Shown here one piece after another: positions 23,816 through 32,520 of a stretch of 64,000 bases of DNA. The first letter of the stretch is position 1. Every line of letters starts with the position of its first letter. The notes under the pieces are model-generated. The model did no database searches. It was given only the letters and a program-made list of their open reading frames with translations, and was not told the origin of the DNA. The position numbers and the translations under genes are program-made. Source of the DNA: Hydrogenophaga sp. IBVHS2 (GTDB taxonomy: Bacteria > Pseudomonadota > Gammaproteobacteria > Burkholderiales > Burkholderiaceae_C); the NCBI RefSeq assembly GCF_002127215.1, contig NZ_NFUT01000003.1, forward strand, positions 124,001-188,000, read 5' to 3'.

Positions 23816-25803
23816 GCCCCGCCAAGAGCCTGTCCGTGAACCGGTCCGTCCACCCGCGCAGCCCGCTGCGCGAGGAACGCCACCCCAACGCGGTGACCGC
23901 CCCGCCGCTGCGGCGCGGATCGATGGTGCCCCGCCCCTGGCGCGGCTTCTGGAACAGCGTGGGCACCGGCCTGCTGGGCCTGGCCGATCGCCTGATCCCG
24001 CCACCCAGCCAGCCGCCACGCGCCCCCGAAGCACCCACCCGCTGGGACGGTGCGGCCCGGCGCCGCCGCGCAGCCTTCGTGGCACTGACCCTGCTGAGCA
24101 CCGGTCTGGCCGGCTGGCTGTTCGCCGATGCCCAGCCCGCGACCGACAGCGGCTGGCTGCAGACCGCGCAGCTGGTGCTGTTCTCGGTGCTCTCGGCCTG
24201 GGTGGTGACCGGCTTCGTCACCGCGCTGATGGGCTTCTGGGTGCTGCTGCGCGGTGACCGCCACACCTTGCGCGCGGCCGATGTGCGCGACCACGCCATG
24301 AATCCCGAGGCCCGCACGGCGATCATCATGCCGATCTGCAACGAGGACGTGTCCACCGTCTTCGCCGGTCTGCGCGCCACCTGCGAGTCGCTGATCGCCA
24401 CCGGGCATGCCGGCCAGTTCGATGTGTTCGTGCTGTCCGACAGCTTCCAGGCCGGGGTGCCGCAGGCCGAACGCGAGGCCTGGGAACAGCTGCGCGCCGA
24501 TCTGGCGGCGCAGCACGGCGGCCAGCCGCCGCTGGAGGTGTATTACCGGCTGCGCCAGCGACGCACCCACCGCAAGGCCGGCAACGTGGCCGACTTCTGC
24601 CGGCGCTGGGGCCGCGACTACCGCAACATGGTGGTGCTGGACGCCGACAGCGTCATGAGCGGCCGCTGCCTGACCGACATGGTGAAGTTGATGGAAGCCC
24701 ATCCGCGCGCCGGCATCATCCAGACCGCCACGCAGTCCATCGGTCATGCCACGCTGCATGCCCGCGCCCAGCAGTTCGCCTCGCGCGTGACCGGTCGGCT
24801 GTTCACCCTGGGCATGCAGTTCTGGCAGCTCGGCGAATCGCATTACTGGGGCCACAACGCCATCATCCGCGTCGAGGCCTTCATGAAGCACTGCGCGCTG
24901 GCGCCCATCCCGGGGAAGGGCGGCATGGCCGGCGGCATCCTGTCGCACGACTTCGTCGAAGCCGCCCTCATGCGCCGCGCCGGCTACCACGTGTGGCTGG
25001 TGTCCGACCTGCAGGGCAGCTACGAACAGCAGCCGCCGGACCTGCTGAGCGAACTGCAGCGCGACCGGCGCTGGTGCCAGGGCAACCTGCAGAACGCGCG
25101 CCTGGCCGCCGAGCCCGGCATCCACCGGGTGCACCGCAGCATGTTCGTCATCGGCGCGATGTCGTACCTGTCGGCCCCGCTGTGGCTGGCCTTCCTGTCC
25201 ATCGGGATCGCCCTGTGGCTCACCGGCGGCACCGATGCACCGGTGTGGCAGGCGGTGCCATCCGAGCTGCGCGGCCTGTGGGCCTTCACCCTGTGCCTGT
25301 TGTTCCTGCCGCGGGTGCTGGGCGTGCTGGCGGTGTTCATGAAGGGGGAGCAGAAGTCGTTCGGCGGTGGCGGTGTGCTGCTGCTCAGCGCGCTGGCCGA
25401 AACCCTGCTGGCCCTGGTGCTGGCGCCCATCCGCATGCTGGCGCATTCGCTGTTCGTGCTGGTGGCGGTCACCGGCATGAAGCTGGAATGGAAATCGCCA
25501 CCGCGGGAGGCCACCGGTGTGAGCTGGGCCGATGCCGCCGCCCGACTGGCACCCATGAGCCTGGTCATTGCCCTCATGGCTGCCGCCGTGGCCGCCATCA
25601 ACCCGGGCGCCCTGCTGTGGCTGGCCCCGGTGGCCCTGCCGCTGCTGCTGGCCGTTCCGCTGGCGGTGCTCACCAGCCATGTGGAACTGGGTCAGTGGAT
25701 GCGTTCGCGCGGCGTGCTGCTGATTCCGGAAGAGTCGTGGTCGCCGGCGGTGCTGCGGCGCGCCTGGCGCCACGCCAGCCAGATGGCGCTCAAACCTACC
25801 TGA
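23788..25803 (+). CDS. opgH: Glucan glucosyltransferase OpgH (MdoH)
   Basis: A 671-aa inner-membrane family-2 glycosyltransferase that polymerises UDP-glucose into the beta-1,2 glucan backbone. Two N-terminal TM helices (around 95-150), then the catalytic domain with AIIMPICNED, VLDADS (D-x-D-like), HDFVEAALMRRAGY and the QRDRRWCQGN motif (QxxRW), then about six C-terminal TM helices. The N-terminus is shorter than in E. coli (847 aa). The start lies inside the opgG end; the 3' end overlaps the convergent ffh gene by 8 nt. Confidence 0.95.
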   Translation: MDTPAAARMSPAKSLSVNRSVHPRSPLREERHPNAVTAPPLRRGSMVPRPWRGFWNSVGTGLLGLADRLIPPPSQPPRAPEAPTRWDGAARRRRAAFVALTLLSTGLAGWLFADAQPATDSGWLQTAQLVLFSVLSAWVVTGFVTALMGFWVLLRGDRHTLRAADVRDHAMNPEARTAIIMPICNEDVSTVFAGLRATCESLIATGHAGQFDVFVLSDSFQAGVPQAEREAWEQLRADLAAQHGGQPPLEVYYRLRQRRTHRKAGNVADFCRRWGRDYRNMVVLDADSVMSGRCLTDMVKLMEAHPRAGIIQTATQSIGHATLHARAQQFASRVTGRLFTLGMQFWQLGESHYWGHNAIIRVEAFMKHCALAPIPGKGGMAGGILSHDFVEAALMRRAGYHVWLVSDLQGSYEQQPPDLLSELQRDRRWCQGNLQNARLAAEPGIHRVHRSMFVIGAMSYLSAPLWLAFLSIGIALWLTGGTDAPVWQAVPSELRGLWAFTLCLLFLPRVLGVLAVFMKGEQKSFGGGGVLLLSALAETLLALVLAPIRMLAHSLFVLVAVTGMKLEWKSPPREATGVSWADAAARLAPMSLVIALMAAAVAAINPGALLWLAPVALPLLLAVPLAVLTSHVELGQWMRSRGVLLIPEESWSPAVLRRAWRHASQMALKPT

Positions 25804-27169
25804 TGCCGGGCGGGAGGCCCTTCATGCCTCCCATGCCGCCCATGCGCTTCATCATCTTCATCAGGCCGCCGCCCTTCATCTTCTTCATCATGCCCTGCAT
25901 CTGCTCGAACTCCTTGAGCAGGCGGTTGACCTCCTGCACCTGAACGCCGGCACCGGCGGCGATGCGGCGCTTGCGGGTGGCCTTGATGATCTCGGGCTTG
26001 CGGCGCTCCTGCAGCGTCATGCTGCAGATGATGCCTTCCTTGCGCTTGATGTCCTTCTCGGCGCGGCTCAGGTCGGCTTCGCTGGCCTTGGCGGCCATGG
26101 CACTGGGCAGCTTGTCCATCAGGCTGGACAGCCCGCCCATCTGCTTCATCTGCCGGATCTGGTCGAGGAAGTCGTTGAGGTCGAAGCCCTCACCGCTCTT
26201 GACCTTGGCTGCGAGCTTCTGGGCCGACGCCATGTCCACACCGGCCGTGACCTGCTCCACCAGCGCCACGATGTCGCCCATGCCCAGCACCCGGCCGGCG
26301 TGGCGTTCGGCATCGAACACCTCCAGGCCGTCGAGCTTTTCGGAGGTGCCGGCGAACTTGATGGGGGCGCCGGTGATCGCGCGCACCGACAGCGCGGCAC
26401 CGCCGCGCGAGTCGCCGTCGAGCTTGGTCAGCACGATACCGGTCAGCGGCAGCGCCTCCTTGAAGGCGCGGGCGGTGTTGATGGCGTCCTGGCCCTGCAT
26501 GGCGTCCACCACGAACAGCGTCTCCACCGGATTCAGGATGCCGTGGAGTTCCTGGATCTCGCGCATCAGCGCTTCGTCGATGGCCAGGCGGCCGGCGGTG
26601 TCGACCAGCAGCACATCAAAGTAATGGCGGCGGGCATGGTCGATGGCGGCGCGGGCGATGTCGGCCGGCTTCTGGTCCGGCGTGCTGGGGAACCACTCGG
26701 CCCCGGCCTGGGCGGTGACGGTGCGCAGCTGCTCGATGGCGGCCGGGCGGTAGACGTCGCCCGAGACGGTGAGCACCTTCTTCTTGCGCTTCTCGATCAG
26801 GTGGCGCGCCAGCTTGGCGGTGGTGGTGGTCTTGCCGGCACCCTGCAGGCCGGCCATCAGGATCACCGCCGGCGGCTGGGCCGCCAGGTTGATGTCGGCC
26901 ACCCCCTCGCCCATGGTGGCCGCCAGTTCGCGGTTGACGATGCCCACCAGGGCCTGACCCGGCGTGAGCGAACCCACCACCTCGGCACCCAGGGCGCGCT
27001 CCTTGACCCGGGCGATGAAGTCGCGCACCACCGGCAGGGCCACGTCGGCCTCGAGCAGGGCCATGCGCACCTCGCGCAGCATGTCGGTGACGTTGGACTC
27101 GGTGATGCGGGCCTGCCCGCGCATCTCCTTGACGATGCGTGACAGGCGTTCGGAGAGGGCTGATGCCAT
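25796..27169 (-). CDS. ffh: Signal recognition particle protein Ffh
   Basis: A 457-aa SRP54 GTPase. N domain (residues 1-85), G domain with P-loop GLQGAGKTTTTAKLA, DTAGRL and TKLDGDSRGG, then the Met-rich M domain that binds signal sequences and 4.5S RNA (around residues 330-435, ending MKKMKGGGLMKMMKRMGGM). The length is standard. It targets nascent membrane proteins to FtsY. Upstream on the minus strand, TAAAAT at 27231-27236 is a candidate -10. Stop overlaps the end of opgH. Confidence 0.97.
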   Translation of the reverse strand: MASALSERLSRIVKEMRGQARITESNVTDMLREVRMALLEADVALPVVRDFIARVKERALGAEVVGSLTPGQALVGIVNRELAATMGEGVADINLAAQPPAVILMAGLQGAGKTTTTAKLARHLIEKRKKKVLTVSGDVYRPAAIEQLRTVTAQAGAEWFPSTPDQKPADIARAAIDHARRHYFDVLLVDTAGRLAIDEALMREIQELHGILNPVETLFVVDAMQGQDAINTARAFKEALPLTGIVLTKLDGDSRGGAALSVRAITGAPIKFAGTSEKLDGLEVFDAERHAGRVLGMGDIVALVEQVTAGVDMASAQKLAAKVKSGEGFDLNDFLDQIRQMKQMGGLSSLMDKLPSAMAAKASEADLSRAEKDIKRKEGIICSMTLQERRKPEIIKATRKRRIAAGAGVQVQEVNRLLKEFEQMQGMMKKMKGGGLMKMMKRMGGMGGMKGLPPGIR

Positions 27170-27285
27170 GCGGGGCTCGGGGAAAGTGGGGAACGGCCGG
27201 CAGGAAGGGGCCGTTAAACTGTGCGGATGATTTTAGCCGCGCGCCCCTCCTCAGCCCTGCCGGCGCGCGGCCATCCCGAGGCCTG

Positions 27286-28074
27286 ATGCCCATGCTGTCC
27301 AGTCCGGCCCCCACCATCATCGCTTCCGGCCTGACCGCCCTGGCCTATGCCCTCATGCTGTGGGCCCATGCCCGCATGTCGGCGGCGCAACTGCGAAGCC
27401 TGCTGGTCCTGGCCTGGCTGCTGCACGCGGTGGTGCTGCTGCGCGGTCTGCTCAACCAGCCGGCCTCGTTCGGTTTTGCACCGGCACTCTCCATCACCCT
27501 GTGGCTGGTGCTCACGGTGTACCTGCTGGAGAGCCGGCTCTATCCGCAGCTCAAGGCCCGTCGTGCACTGGGCTGGCTGGGCATGGGCGTGGTGCTGCTG
27601 GCGCTGGTGTTTCCCGGCGCCACGTATCCCGCGCTGTCCTCGCCCTGGATGCCTCTGCACTGGGCGCTGGGCATCGCGTCCTACGGCATGATCGCCGCGG
27701 CGGTGACCCATGCCTGGCTCATGCAGCGGGCCGAGAAGGCCATGCGGCTGGGACGCACCAACGACACCGACATGCCCCTGCTCACCCTGGAGCGGCTGAC
27801 CTTCCGGCTGGTGGGCGCCGGCTTCGTGCTGCTGACCGCCACCCTGCTGGCCGGTGGCTGGTTTGCCGAATCGCTCAACCACCGCTGGACCTGGAACCAC
27901 AAGACCGTGTTCTCGGTGCTGGCCTGGGCCACCATGGGCGTGCTGCTGCTGGGCCGCTGGCGGCTGGGCTGGCGCGGCGGCATGGCCGCCCGCATGGTGT
28001 ACCTGGGCGCAGGCCTGCTGCTGCTGGGCTACGTGGGCTCGCGCTTCGTGATCGAAGTGTTCCTGCAACGCTGA
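27286..28074 (+). CDS. Cytochrome c assembly protein, CcsA/YpjD (HemX-like) family
   Basis: A 262-aa protein with eight hydrophobic segments. The tryptophan-rich haem-handling segment is reduced to FAESLNHRWTWNHKTVFSVLAW, with conserved His in MPLHWALGIASYGMIAAAV and WNHKTVFSVLAW, as in CcsA/YpjD proteins encoded next to ffh. These are thought to help cytochrome c maturation or haem handling. ATG at 27286, with a second ATG two codons on. Divergent from ffh; PP0621 follows after 19 nt. Confidence 0.85.
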   Translation: MPMLSSPAPTIIASGLTALAYALMLWAHARMSAAQLRSLLVLAWLLHAVVLLRGLLNQPASFGFAPALSITLWLVLTVYLLESRLYPQLKARRALGWLGMGVVLLALVFPGATYPALSSPWMPLHWALGIASYGMIAAAVTHAWLMQRAEKAMRLGRTNDTDMPLLTLERLTFRLVGAGFVLLTATLLAGGWFAESLNHRWTWNHKTVFSVLAWATMGVLLLGRWRLGWRGGMAARMVYLGAGLLLLGYVGSRFVIEVFLQR

Positions 28075-28093
28075 CCCCGATCCATCCCCCCGC

Positions 28094-28342
28094 ATGAAAT
28101 ACCTGCTCGTTCTGGTGGTGGTCCTGGTGGCCGTGCACATCTGGCGCAAGAACCGCCGGGAAGCCCTGGAAGAAGAGGCCCGCCAGCGCCCGCCGGCGCC
28201 GCGGCCGGTGCCGGCACCGGTGGCCATGGTGGCCTGCCGCCACTGCGGCACCCACCTGCCCCGGGCCGACGCAGTGGAGGGCACGCTGGGCCTGTACTGC
28301 AGCGCCGAGCACCACCGGCTCAACGAACCCGCCCCGCGCTGA
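28094..28342 (+). CDS. PP0621-family small membrane-anchored zinc-ribbon protein
   Basis: An 82-aa protein. One N-terminal TM helix (YLLVLVVVLVAVHIW), a basic/Glu-rich linker, a Pro-rich stretch, and a C-terminal metal-site motif MVACRHCGTHLPRADA ... LYCSAEH (CxxC ... C ... H). This is the PP0621 family, widely placed next to pilS in Betaproteobacteria and pseudomonads. Function unknown. The stop lies 2 nt before the pilS start, so the genes are co-translated. Confidence 0.85.
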   Translation: MKYLLVLVVVLVAVHIWRKNRREALEEEARQRPPAPRPVPAPVAMVACRHCGTHLPRADAVEGTLGLYCSAEHHRLNEPAPR

Positions 28343-28344
28343 CC

Positions 28345-30066
28345 ATGGCCCACGAGCCGAATTCCCACTTCCAGCCGTCGTGGTACTCGGCCTTCGAATC
28401 GGCCGGCACCGAGGGACGCGAGCAGCAGCAACGCGCCTTTGACCGTCTGTGGCGCGCCTTCATGGGCGCACGGGTGCTGGTGGCGGTGGTGCTGGCCTTG
28501 CTGCAGGTGTTCCTGCTGGTCTCCGGCATCAGCGGGTCGCTGCCGCTCACCGGCCTGAGCGGGCTCTACCTGGTGTTCACGGTGCTGGTGCTGGTGTTCC
28601 TGCGTCCCCGGCATCAGGGTCGGGTGCCGCCCCTGCACTGGCTCATGACCATCGGTGTGGATGTGGCCACCTTCGCCATCATGCAGTCCATGCAGACCGG
28701 TGCGGTCAATTACACGCCGCTGTTCGCGCTGCCGGTGCTGCTGGGCGCCATCCTGGGACCCCTCACGCTGGCGCTGGGCACGGCGGCCTCGGTCACACTG
28801 GTGCTGCTGCTGGACGCCTGGATGGCCAGCAACGGTCTCAGCAGCCAGGACACCACCCGCTTCGTGCAGACCGGGCTGGCTGGCACCGGGCTGTTCCTGG
28901 TGGCCCTGCTGGCGCACCAGCTGGCCATCCGGCTGGCCCGCGAGGAGGCGCTGGCGGCCAGCAGCCAGGCCGCCGCCCGTGCCCAGGCGCGGGTGAACGA
29001 AGTGATCATCGACAACCTGAGCATCGGCGTGCTGGTGGTGGACCTGCATGGCGTGGTGCGCAATGCCAATCCGGCCGCGCAGCACATGCTCATGGGCGAC
29101 CGCTACCCGGAAGGCGCCCGGCTGCTGCTGTCGGCCCGCAACGGCTGGGAGCATCTGGCGGCCCTGGTGAGCGACACCTTCGCCGCCGGCCAGCCACTGG
29201 AGACCGAAACCACCATCGAGCACGACGACCGTCCCAGCCAGCGCCTGCTGGCCCGCACCCGGCTGACCGCATCGGAGGGCCGCCGGGCCGGCCTGTGCGT
29301 GCTGTTCCTGGAAGACCTGCGGGAGGTCGAGGCCCGGGTGCGCACCGAAAAGCTCGCGTCCATGGGCCGCATGTCGGCGGCCGTGGCCCACGAGATCCGC
29401 AACCCGCTGACCGCCATCACCCAGGCCAATGCGCTGCTGGACGAAGAGGTGAAGGAGCCGGCGCAGAAGCGGCTGACCGGCATGATCGAGCAGAACGCGA
29501 CCCGGCTCTCGCGCATCGTCGACGACATCCTCAATGTGGCCCGGGTGCAGCCCTCGCAATCGGCGGGCGGGGCACCGGTGGTGCCGCTCGATGCATCGGT
29601 TCGGGTGATCACCGGCGAGTGGAATGCCCAGGTCCAGCCCGGGCACCGCCTGGGCGTGCACACCCATGCCCCCAAGGTGCAGGTGGCCTTCGAGCCCGAA
29701 CACCTGCGCCGGCTGATGGTGAACCTGCTGGACAACGCCGAACGCCATGCCAGTGCGCAGCCGGCGTCGATCCGGGTCATCACGCAGCCCAGCGGGGCGG
29801 AACATGTGCGGCTGTCGATCTGGAGCGACGGCCCGCCCCTTGAGGCCACCGTGCTGCGCCACCTGTTCGAGCCGTTCTTCTCGTCCGAGAGCCGGTCCAG
29901 CGGACTGGGCCTGTTCATCTGCCGCGAGCTGTGCCAGCGTTACGGCGCCCACATCGCCTACCAGCGCACCCAGCTCGACCAGCGTGAAGGCAACGAGTTC
30001 TATGTGCTGCTGCCGCTGGCTGCGCCGCCGGCACGCCACAGCCGACCGCCGCAACAGGCCGCCTGA
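28345..30066 (+). CDS. pilS: Sensor histidine kinase PilS
   Basis: A 573-aa kinase of the PilS type. About six TM helices in residues 38-195, a PAS domain (VIIDNLSIGVLVVDLHGVVRNANPAAQ), H-box AVAHEIRNPLTAI, N-box NLLDNAERHA and G2 SSGLGLFICRELC. G1 is degenerate (WSDGPPL). PilS monitors pilin in the membrane and phosphorylates PilR to control type IV pilin genes; pilA is not in the window. Directly follows the PP0621 gene. Confidence 0.93.
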   Translation: MAHEPNSHFQPSWYSAFESAGTEGREQQQRAFDRLWRAFMGARVLVAVVLALLQVFLLVSGISGSLPLTGLSGLYLVFTVLVLVFLRPRHQGRVPPLHWLMTIGVDVATFAIMQSMQTGAVNYTPLFALPVLLGAILGPLTLALGTAASVTLVLLLDAWMASNGLSSQDTTRFVQTGLAGTGLFLVALLAHQLAIRLAREEALAASSQAAARAQARVNEVIIDNLSIGVLVVDLHGVVRNANPAAQHMLMGDRYPEGARLLLSARNGWEHLAALVSDTFAAGQPLETETTIEHDDRPSQRLLARTRLTASEGRRAGLCVLFLEDLREVEARVRTEKLASMGRMSAAVAHEIRNPLTAITQANALLDEEVKEPAQKRLTGMIEQNATRLSRIVDDILNVARVQPSQSAGGAPVVPLDASVRVITGEWNAQVQPGHRLGVHTHAPKVQVAFEPEHLRRLMVNLLDNAERHASAQPASIRVITQPSGAEHVRLSIWSDGPPLEATVLRHLFEPFFSSESRSSGLGLFICRELCQRYGAHIAYQRTQLDQREGNEFYVLLPLAAPPARHSRPPQQAA

Positions 30067-30083
30067 CGCACCATCGCCCTGCC

Positions 30084-31574
30084 ATGCCGTCTCCCAGCTC
30101 CCCGTCCAGCGCTTCCATCCTGGTCGTCGACGACGAACCCGATCTGCGAACCCTCTATGAACTCACGCTGCTGCGCGAGGGTCACGCCGTGGTGGCCGTG
30201 GGCGACCTGACCCAGGCACGCGAGGCCGTGGGGCGCGACCGCTTCGACATCGTCATCTCGGACATGCGGCTGCCCGACGGGCTGGGCCTTGAACTGCTGC
30301 GCGAACTCTCGGCCGCACAGCGCACCGAGAAGTGCATCGTCATCACGGCCTATGGCTCGGCAGAAAACGCCGTGGAGGTGCTCAAGGCCGGCGCCTTCGA
30401 TTACCTGACCAAGCCGGTGGACCTCAAGCAGCTGCGCAGCGCCGTGGCCTCCGCCCTGCGCAGCCAGCGGGCACCGCTGACCTCCGGTGCGGCGGGGGAA
30501 CCCCTGCGTGCAGCACCGCCCCCGCCGGCCGGGGTGCAGTCCCTCTCGCGCATCGTGGGCCGCTCGCCCAGCATCGTGCAGATCAAGTCGCGCATCGAGA
30601 AGGTGGCCACCAGCATGGCGCCGGTGCTGATCCTGGGCGAATCGGGCACCGGCAAGGAGCTGGTGGCGCGGGCGGTGCACGACTGCAGCCACCGGGCCAG
30701 CGGCCCGTTCGTGGCCGTCAACTGCGGCGCGATTCCCGAGAACCTGATCGAGGCCGAATTCTTCGGTGCCCGCAAAGGCGCCTACACCGGCGCCACCGCC
30801 GACCGCGAGGGGTACTTCCAGGCGGCGCGCGGCGGCACGCTCTTCCTGGACGAGATCGGCGACCTGCCCCTGGCCATGCAGGCCAAGCTGCTGCGCGTCA
30901 TCCAGGAACGGCGGGTGCGTGCGCTGGGTGGCGTGCAGGAGGAAGCGGTCGATGTGCGGCTGGTGAGTGCCACCCACCGCGACCTGCCGGCCCTGGTGCA
31001 GGCCGGTCAGTTCCGCCAGGACCTGTTCTACCGGCTCAACGTGATCGGGCTGCGCACGCCGGCCCTGCGGGAACGCCGCGAAGACCTCGACGACCTGGTG
31101 CAGGCCCTGCTGGAGCGGCTGTGCCAGGACATCGGACAGACCGTGCCGCAGCTCACCGCCCGTGCCCGCGACTGGCTGGCCAGCCGCGAGCTGCCGGGCA
31201 ATGTGCGCGAACTGGAAAACCTGCTGCAGCGCGCCCTCGCGCTGAGCGACGGGCATCAGCTGGACGTGCCCGACTTCGGCGAGTCGTTCGACGAGGCGCC
31301 GACCGATCCCATGCCCCTGAACCGCGCCATGCGCGAAAGCGCACCGGAGACGCAGGGACCCGAGGGCATTCCGGACGACCTGCAGCGTTACCTCGACGAG
31401 AAGGAACGCCAGGTGCTGCTCAAGGCGCTGCGCGAGTGCGGCTACAACCGCACTGCCGCCGCCGCACGGCTGGGCCTGAACCTGCGCCAGATGCGCTATC
31501 GCATCCAGCGCCTGGGCATCGTCATGCCGTCCGGTCCCGCCGAACCGGAGCTCGACGACGATGACACCCGCTGA
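30084..31574 (+). CDS. pilR: Sigma-54 response regulator PilR
   Basis: A 496-aa NtrC-class regulator. Receiver (ILVVDDEPDL, VISDMRLPDG, YLTKPVD), AAA+ domain with Walker A GESGTGKE, sigma-54 loop GAYTGA at 232-237, Walker B LFLDEIGD, and a Fis-type HTH (NRTAAAARLGLNLRQMRYRI). Pairs with PilS to activate pilA from a sigma-54 promoter. The intact GAYTGA loop contrasts with the altered loop in the GlrR homologue of this window. Its 3' end overlaps ampD by 14 nt. Confidence 0.95.
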   Translation: MPSPSSPSSASILVVDDEPDLRTLYELTLLREGHAVVAVGDLTQAREAVGRDRFDIVISDMRLPDGLGLELLRELSAAQRTEKCIVITAYGSAENAVEVLKAGAFDYLTKPVDLKQLRSAVASALRSQRAPLTSGAAGEPLRAAPPPPAGVQSLSRIVGRSPSIVQIKSRIEKVATSMAPVLILGESGTGKELVARAVHDCSHRASGPFVAVNCGAIPENLIEAEFFGARKGAYTGATADREGYFQAARGGTLFLDEIGDLPLAMQAKLLRVIQERRVRALGGVQEEAVDVRLVSATHRDLPALVQAGQFRQDLFYRLNVIGLRTPALRERREDLDDLVQALLERLCQDIGQTVPQLTARARDWLASRELPGNVRELENLLQRALALSDGHQLDVPDFGESFDEAPTDPMPLNRAMRESAPETQGPEGIPDDLQRYLDEKERQVLLKALRECGYNRTAAAARLGLNLRQMRYRIQRLGIVMPSGPAEPELDDDDTR

Positions 31575-32229
31575 CGGCCTGTCCGGCCACACAGCCGATC
31601 CGCCGGGCTGGCAGGGCGGCTGGCTGCGCGAGGCGCGCCACTGCCCGTCGCCCAACTTCGGCCCCCGGCCGGCCGGCGCCGTCATCGATCTGGTGGTGCT
31701 GCACTCGATCAGCCTGCCGCCGGGTCGCTACGGGGGCCCCGAGGTCGAACAGTTCTTCGGCAACCGCCTGGACTGGGACGCCCACCCCTACTTCGACCAG
31801 ATCCGGGGCATGGAGGTCTCGTCGCACTTCTTCATCCGCCGCGACGGGGAGCTGGTGCAGTTCGTCGACACCTTCGAACGCGCCTGGCATGCGGGGCGGT
31901 CCTGCTGGCGAGGCCGCGAGAACTGCAACGACGACTCGATCGGCATCGAGCTCGAAGGCCTGGAAGGCGACAGCTTCGAGGCCCCGCAGTACCAGCGCCT
32001 GATCCGCCTGATGCGGCAGCTGGCGCAGCGCCACCCGCTGCGGCATGTGGCCGGACACGAACACATCGCGCCGGGTCGCAAACTTGACCCCGGCACGGGG
32101 TTTGATTGGGCACATCTGCAACAGCTGGCGGCGGCCGATCTGGGCTGGGACCGTGGGTACTTTCCCGAGGTCACCCACCCGCGGGCCAACGGACCGGATC
32201 ACCCTCCCCAGGACGGTGCATCGGCCTGA
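31561..32229 (+). CDS. ampD: 1,6-anhydro-N-acetylmuramyl-L-alanine amidase AmpD
   Basis: A 222-aa cytosolic amidase of the N-acetylmuramoyl-L-alanine amidase family 2. Zinc ligands: His in LVVLHSISLPPG, His in VAGHEHIAPGRKLDPG, and the Asp of the same motif; AWHAGRS and NCNDDSIGIELEG are also typical. It strips the stem peptide from anhydromuropeptides during recycling and keeps AmpC inducers low. The tail beyond residue 200 is longer than in E. coli AmpD (183 aa) and unconserved. Start overlaps pilR. Confidence 0.94.
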   Translation: MTPADGLSGHTADPPGWQGGWLREARHCPSPNFGPRPAGAVIDLVVLHSISLPPGRYGGPEVEQFFGNRLDWDAHPYFDQIRGMEVSSHFFIRRDGELVQFVDTFERAWHAGRSCWRGRENCNDDSIGIELEGLEGDSFEAPQYQRLIRLMRQLAQRHPLRHVAGHEHIAPGRKLDPGTGFDWAHLQQLAAADLGWDRGYFPEVTHPRANGPDHPPQDGASA

Positions 32230-32406
32230 GCCCGGCCCGATGCGGGCTGGCGCACGAAATCGGTCCGCAGACCGCGCGGAGACTCGGGTCGCGCCCCCCG
32301 CATCGCACGGCTGCAGCGATGCCGGCAGGGCCGTCCCGTCCGGTCGGCGGCCTCTTTTTACCCAGCGAAATCCGGCGCATCGGCTGATGGCCCTTCCACG
32401 GGCCAC

Positions 32407-32454
32407 ACACCATAGGTAGTGGCTTGAAGGGGTCATGGACACCAGATATAGTGT
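32407..32454 (+). promoter_or_regulatory. Tandem NrdR boxes and sigma-70 promoter of nrdA
   Basis: Box 1 ACACCATAGGTAGTGG (32407-32422) and box 2 ACACCAGATATAGTGT (32439-32454) fit the NrdR consensus (12 and 14 of 16) and are 32 bp apart, three helical turns. The promoter TTGAAG (32424-32429), 17-bp spacer, TATAGT (32447-32452) sits between and under them, so NrdR binding would block RNA polymerase. Confidence 0.8.
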
Positions 32455-32520
32455 GCCTCCGAGAAGAGCCCAACAGGCCGAAATGCTCCGGACATCCCAC
32501 AACAACACCCAAGAGGAACC

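Noticed and set aside
27214..30054. Very long minus-strand open frame opposite ffh leader, ccsA-like, PP0621 and pilS
   Set aside because: Composition (Gln/His/Gly/Arg-rich) is that of an antisense shadow of high-GC genes; the plus-strand products have clear family motifs.
32230..32406. Possible terminator after ampD (AGCCCG/CGGGCT pairing)
   Set aside because: Only a 6-bp stem without a T-run; nothing else notable in this stretch before the NrdR boxes.
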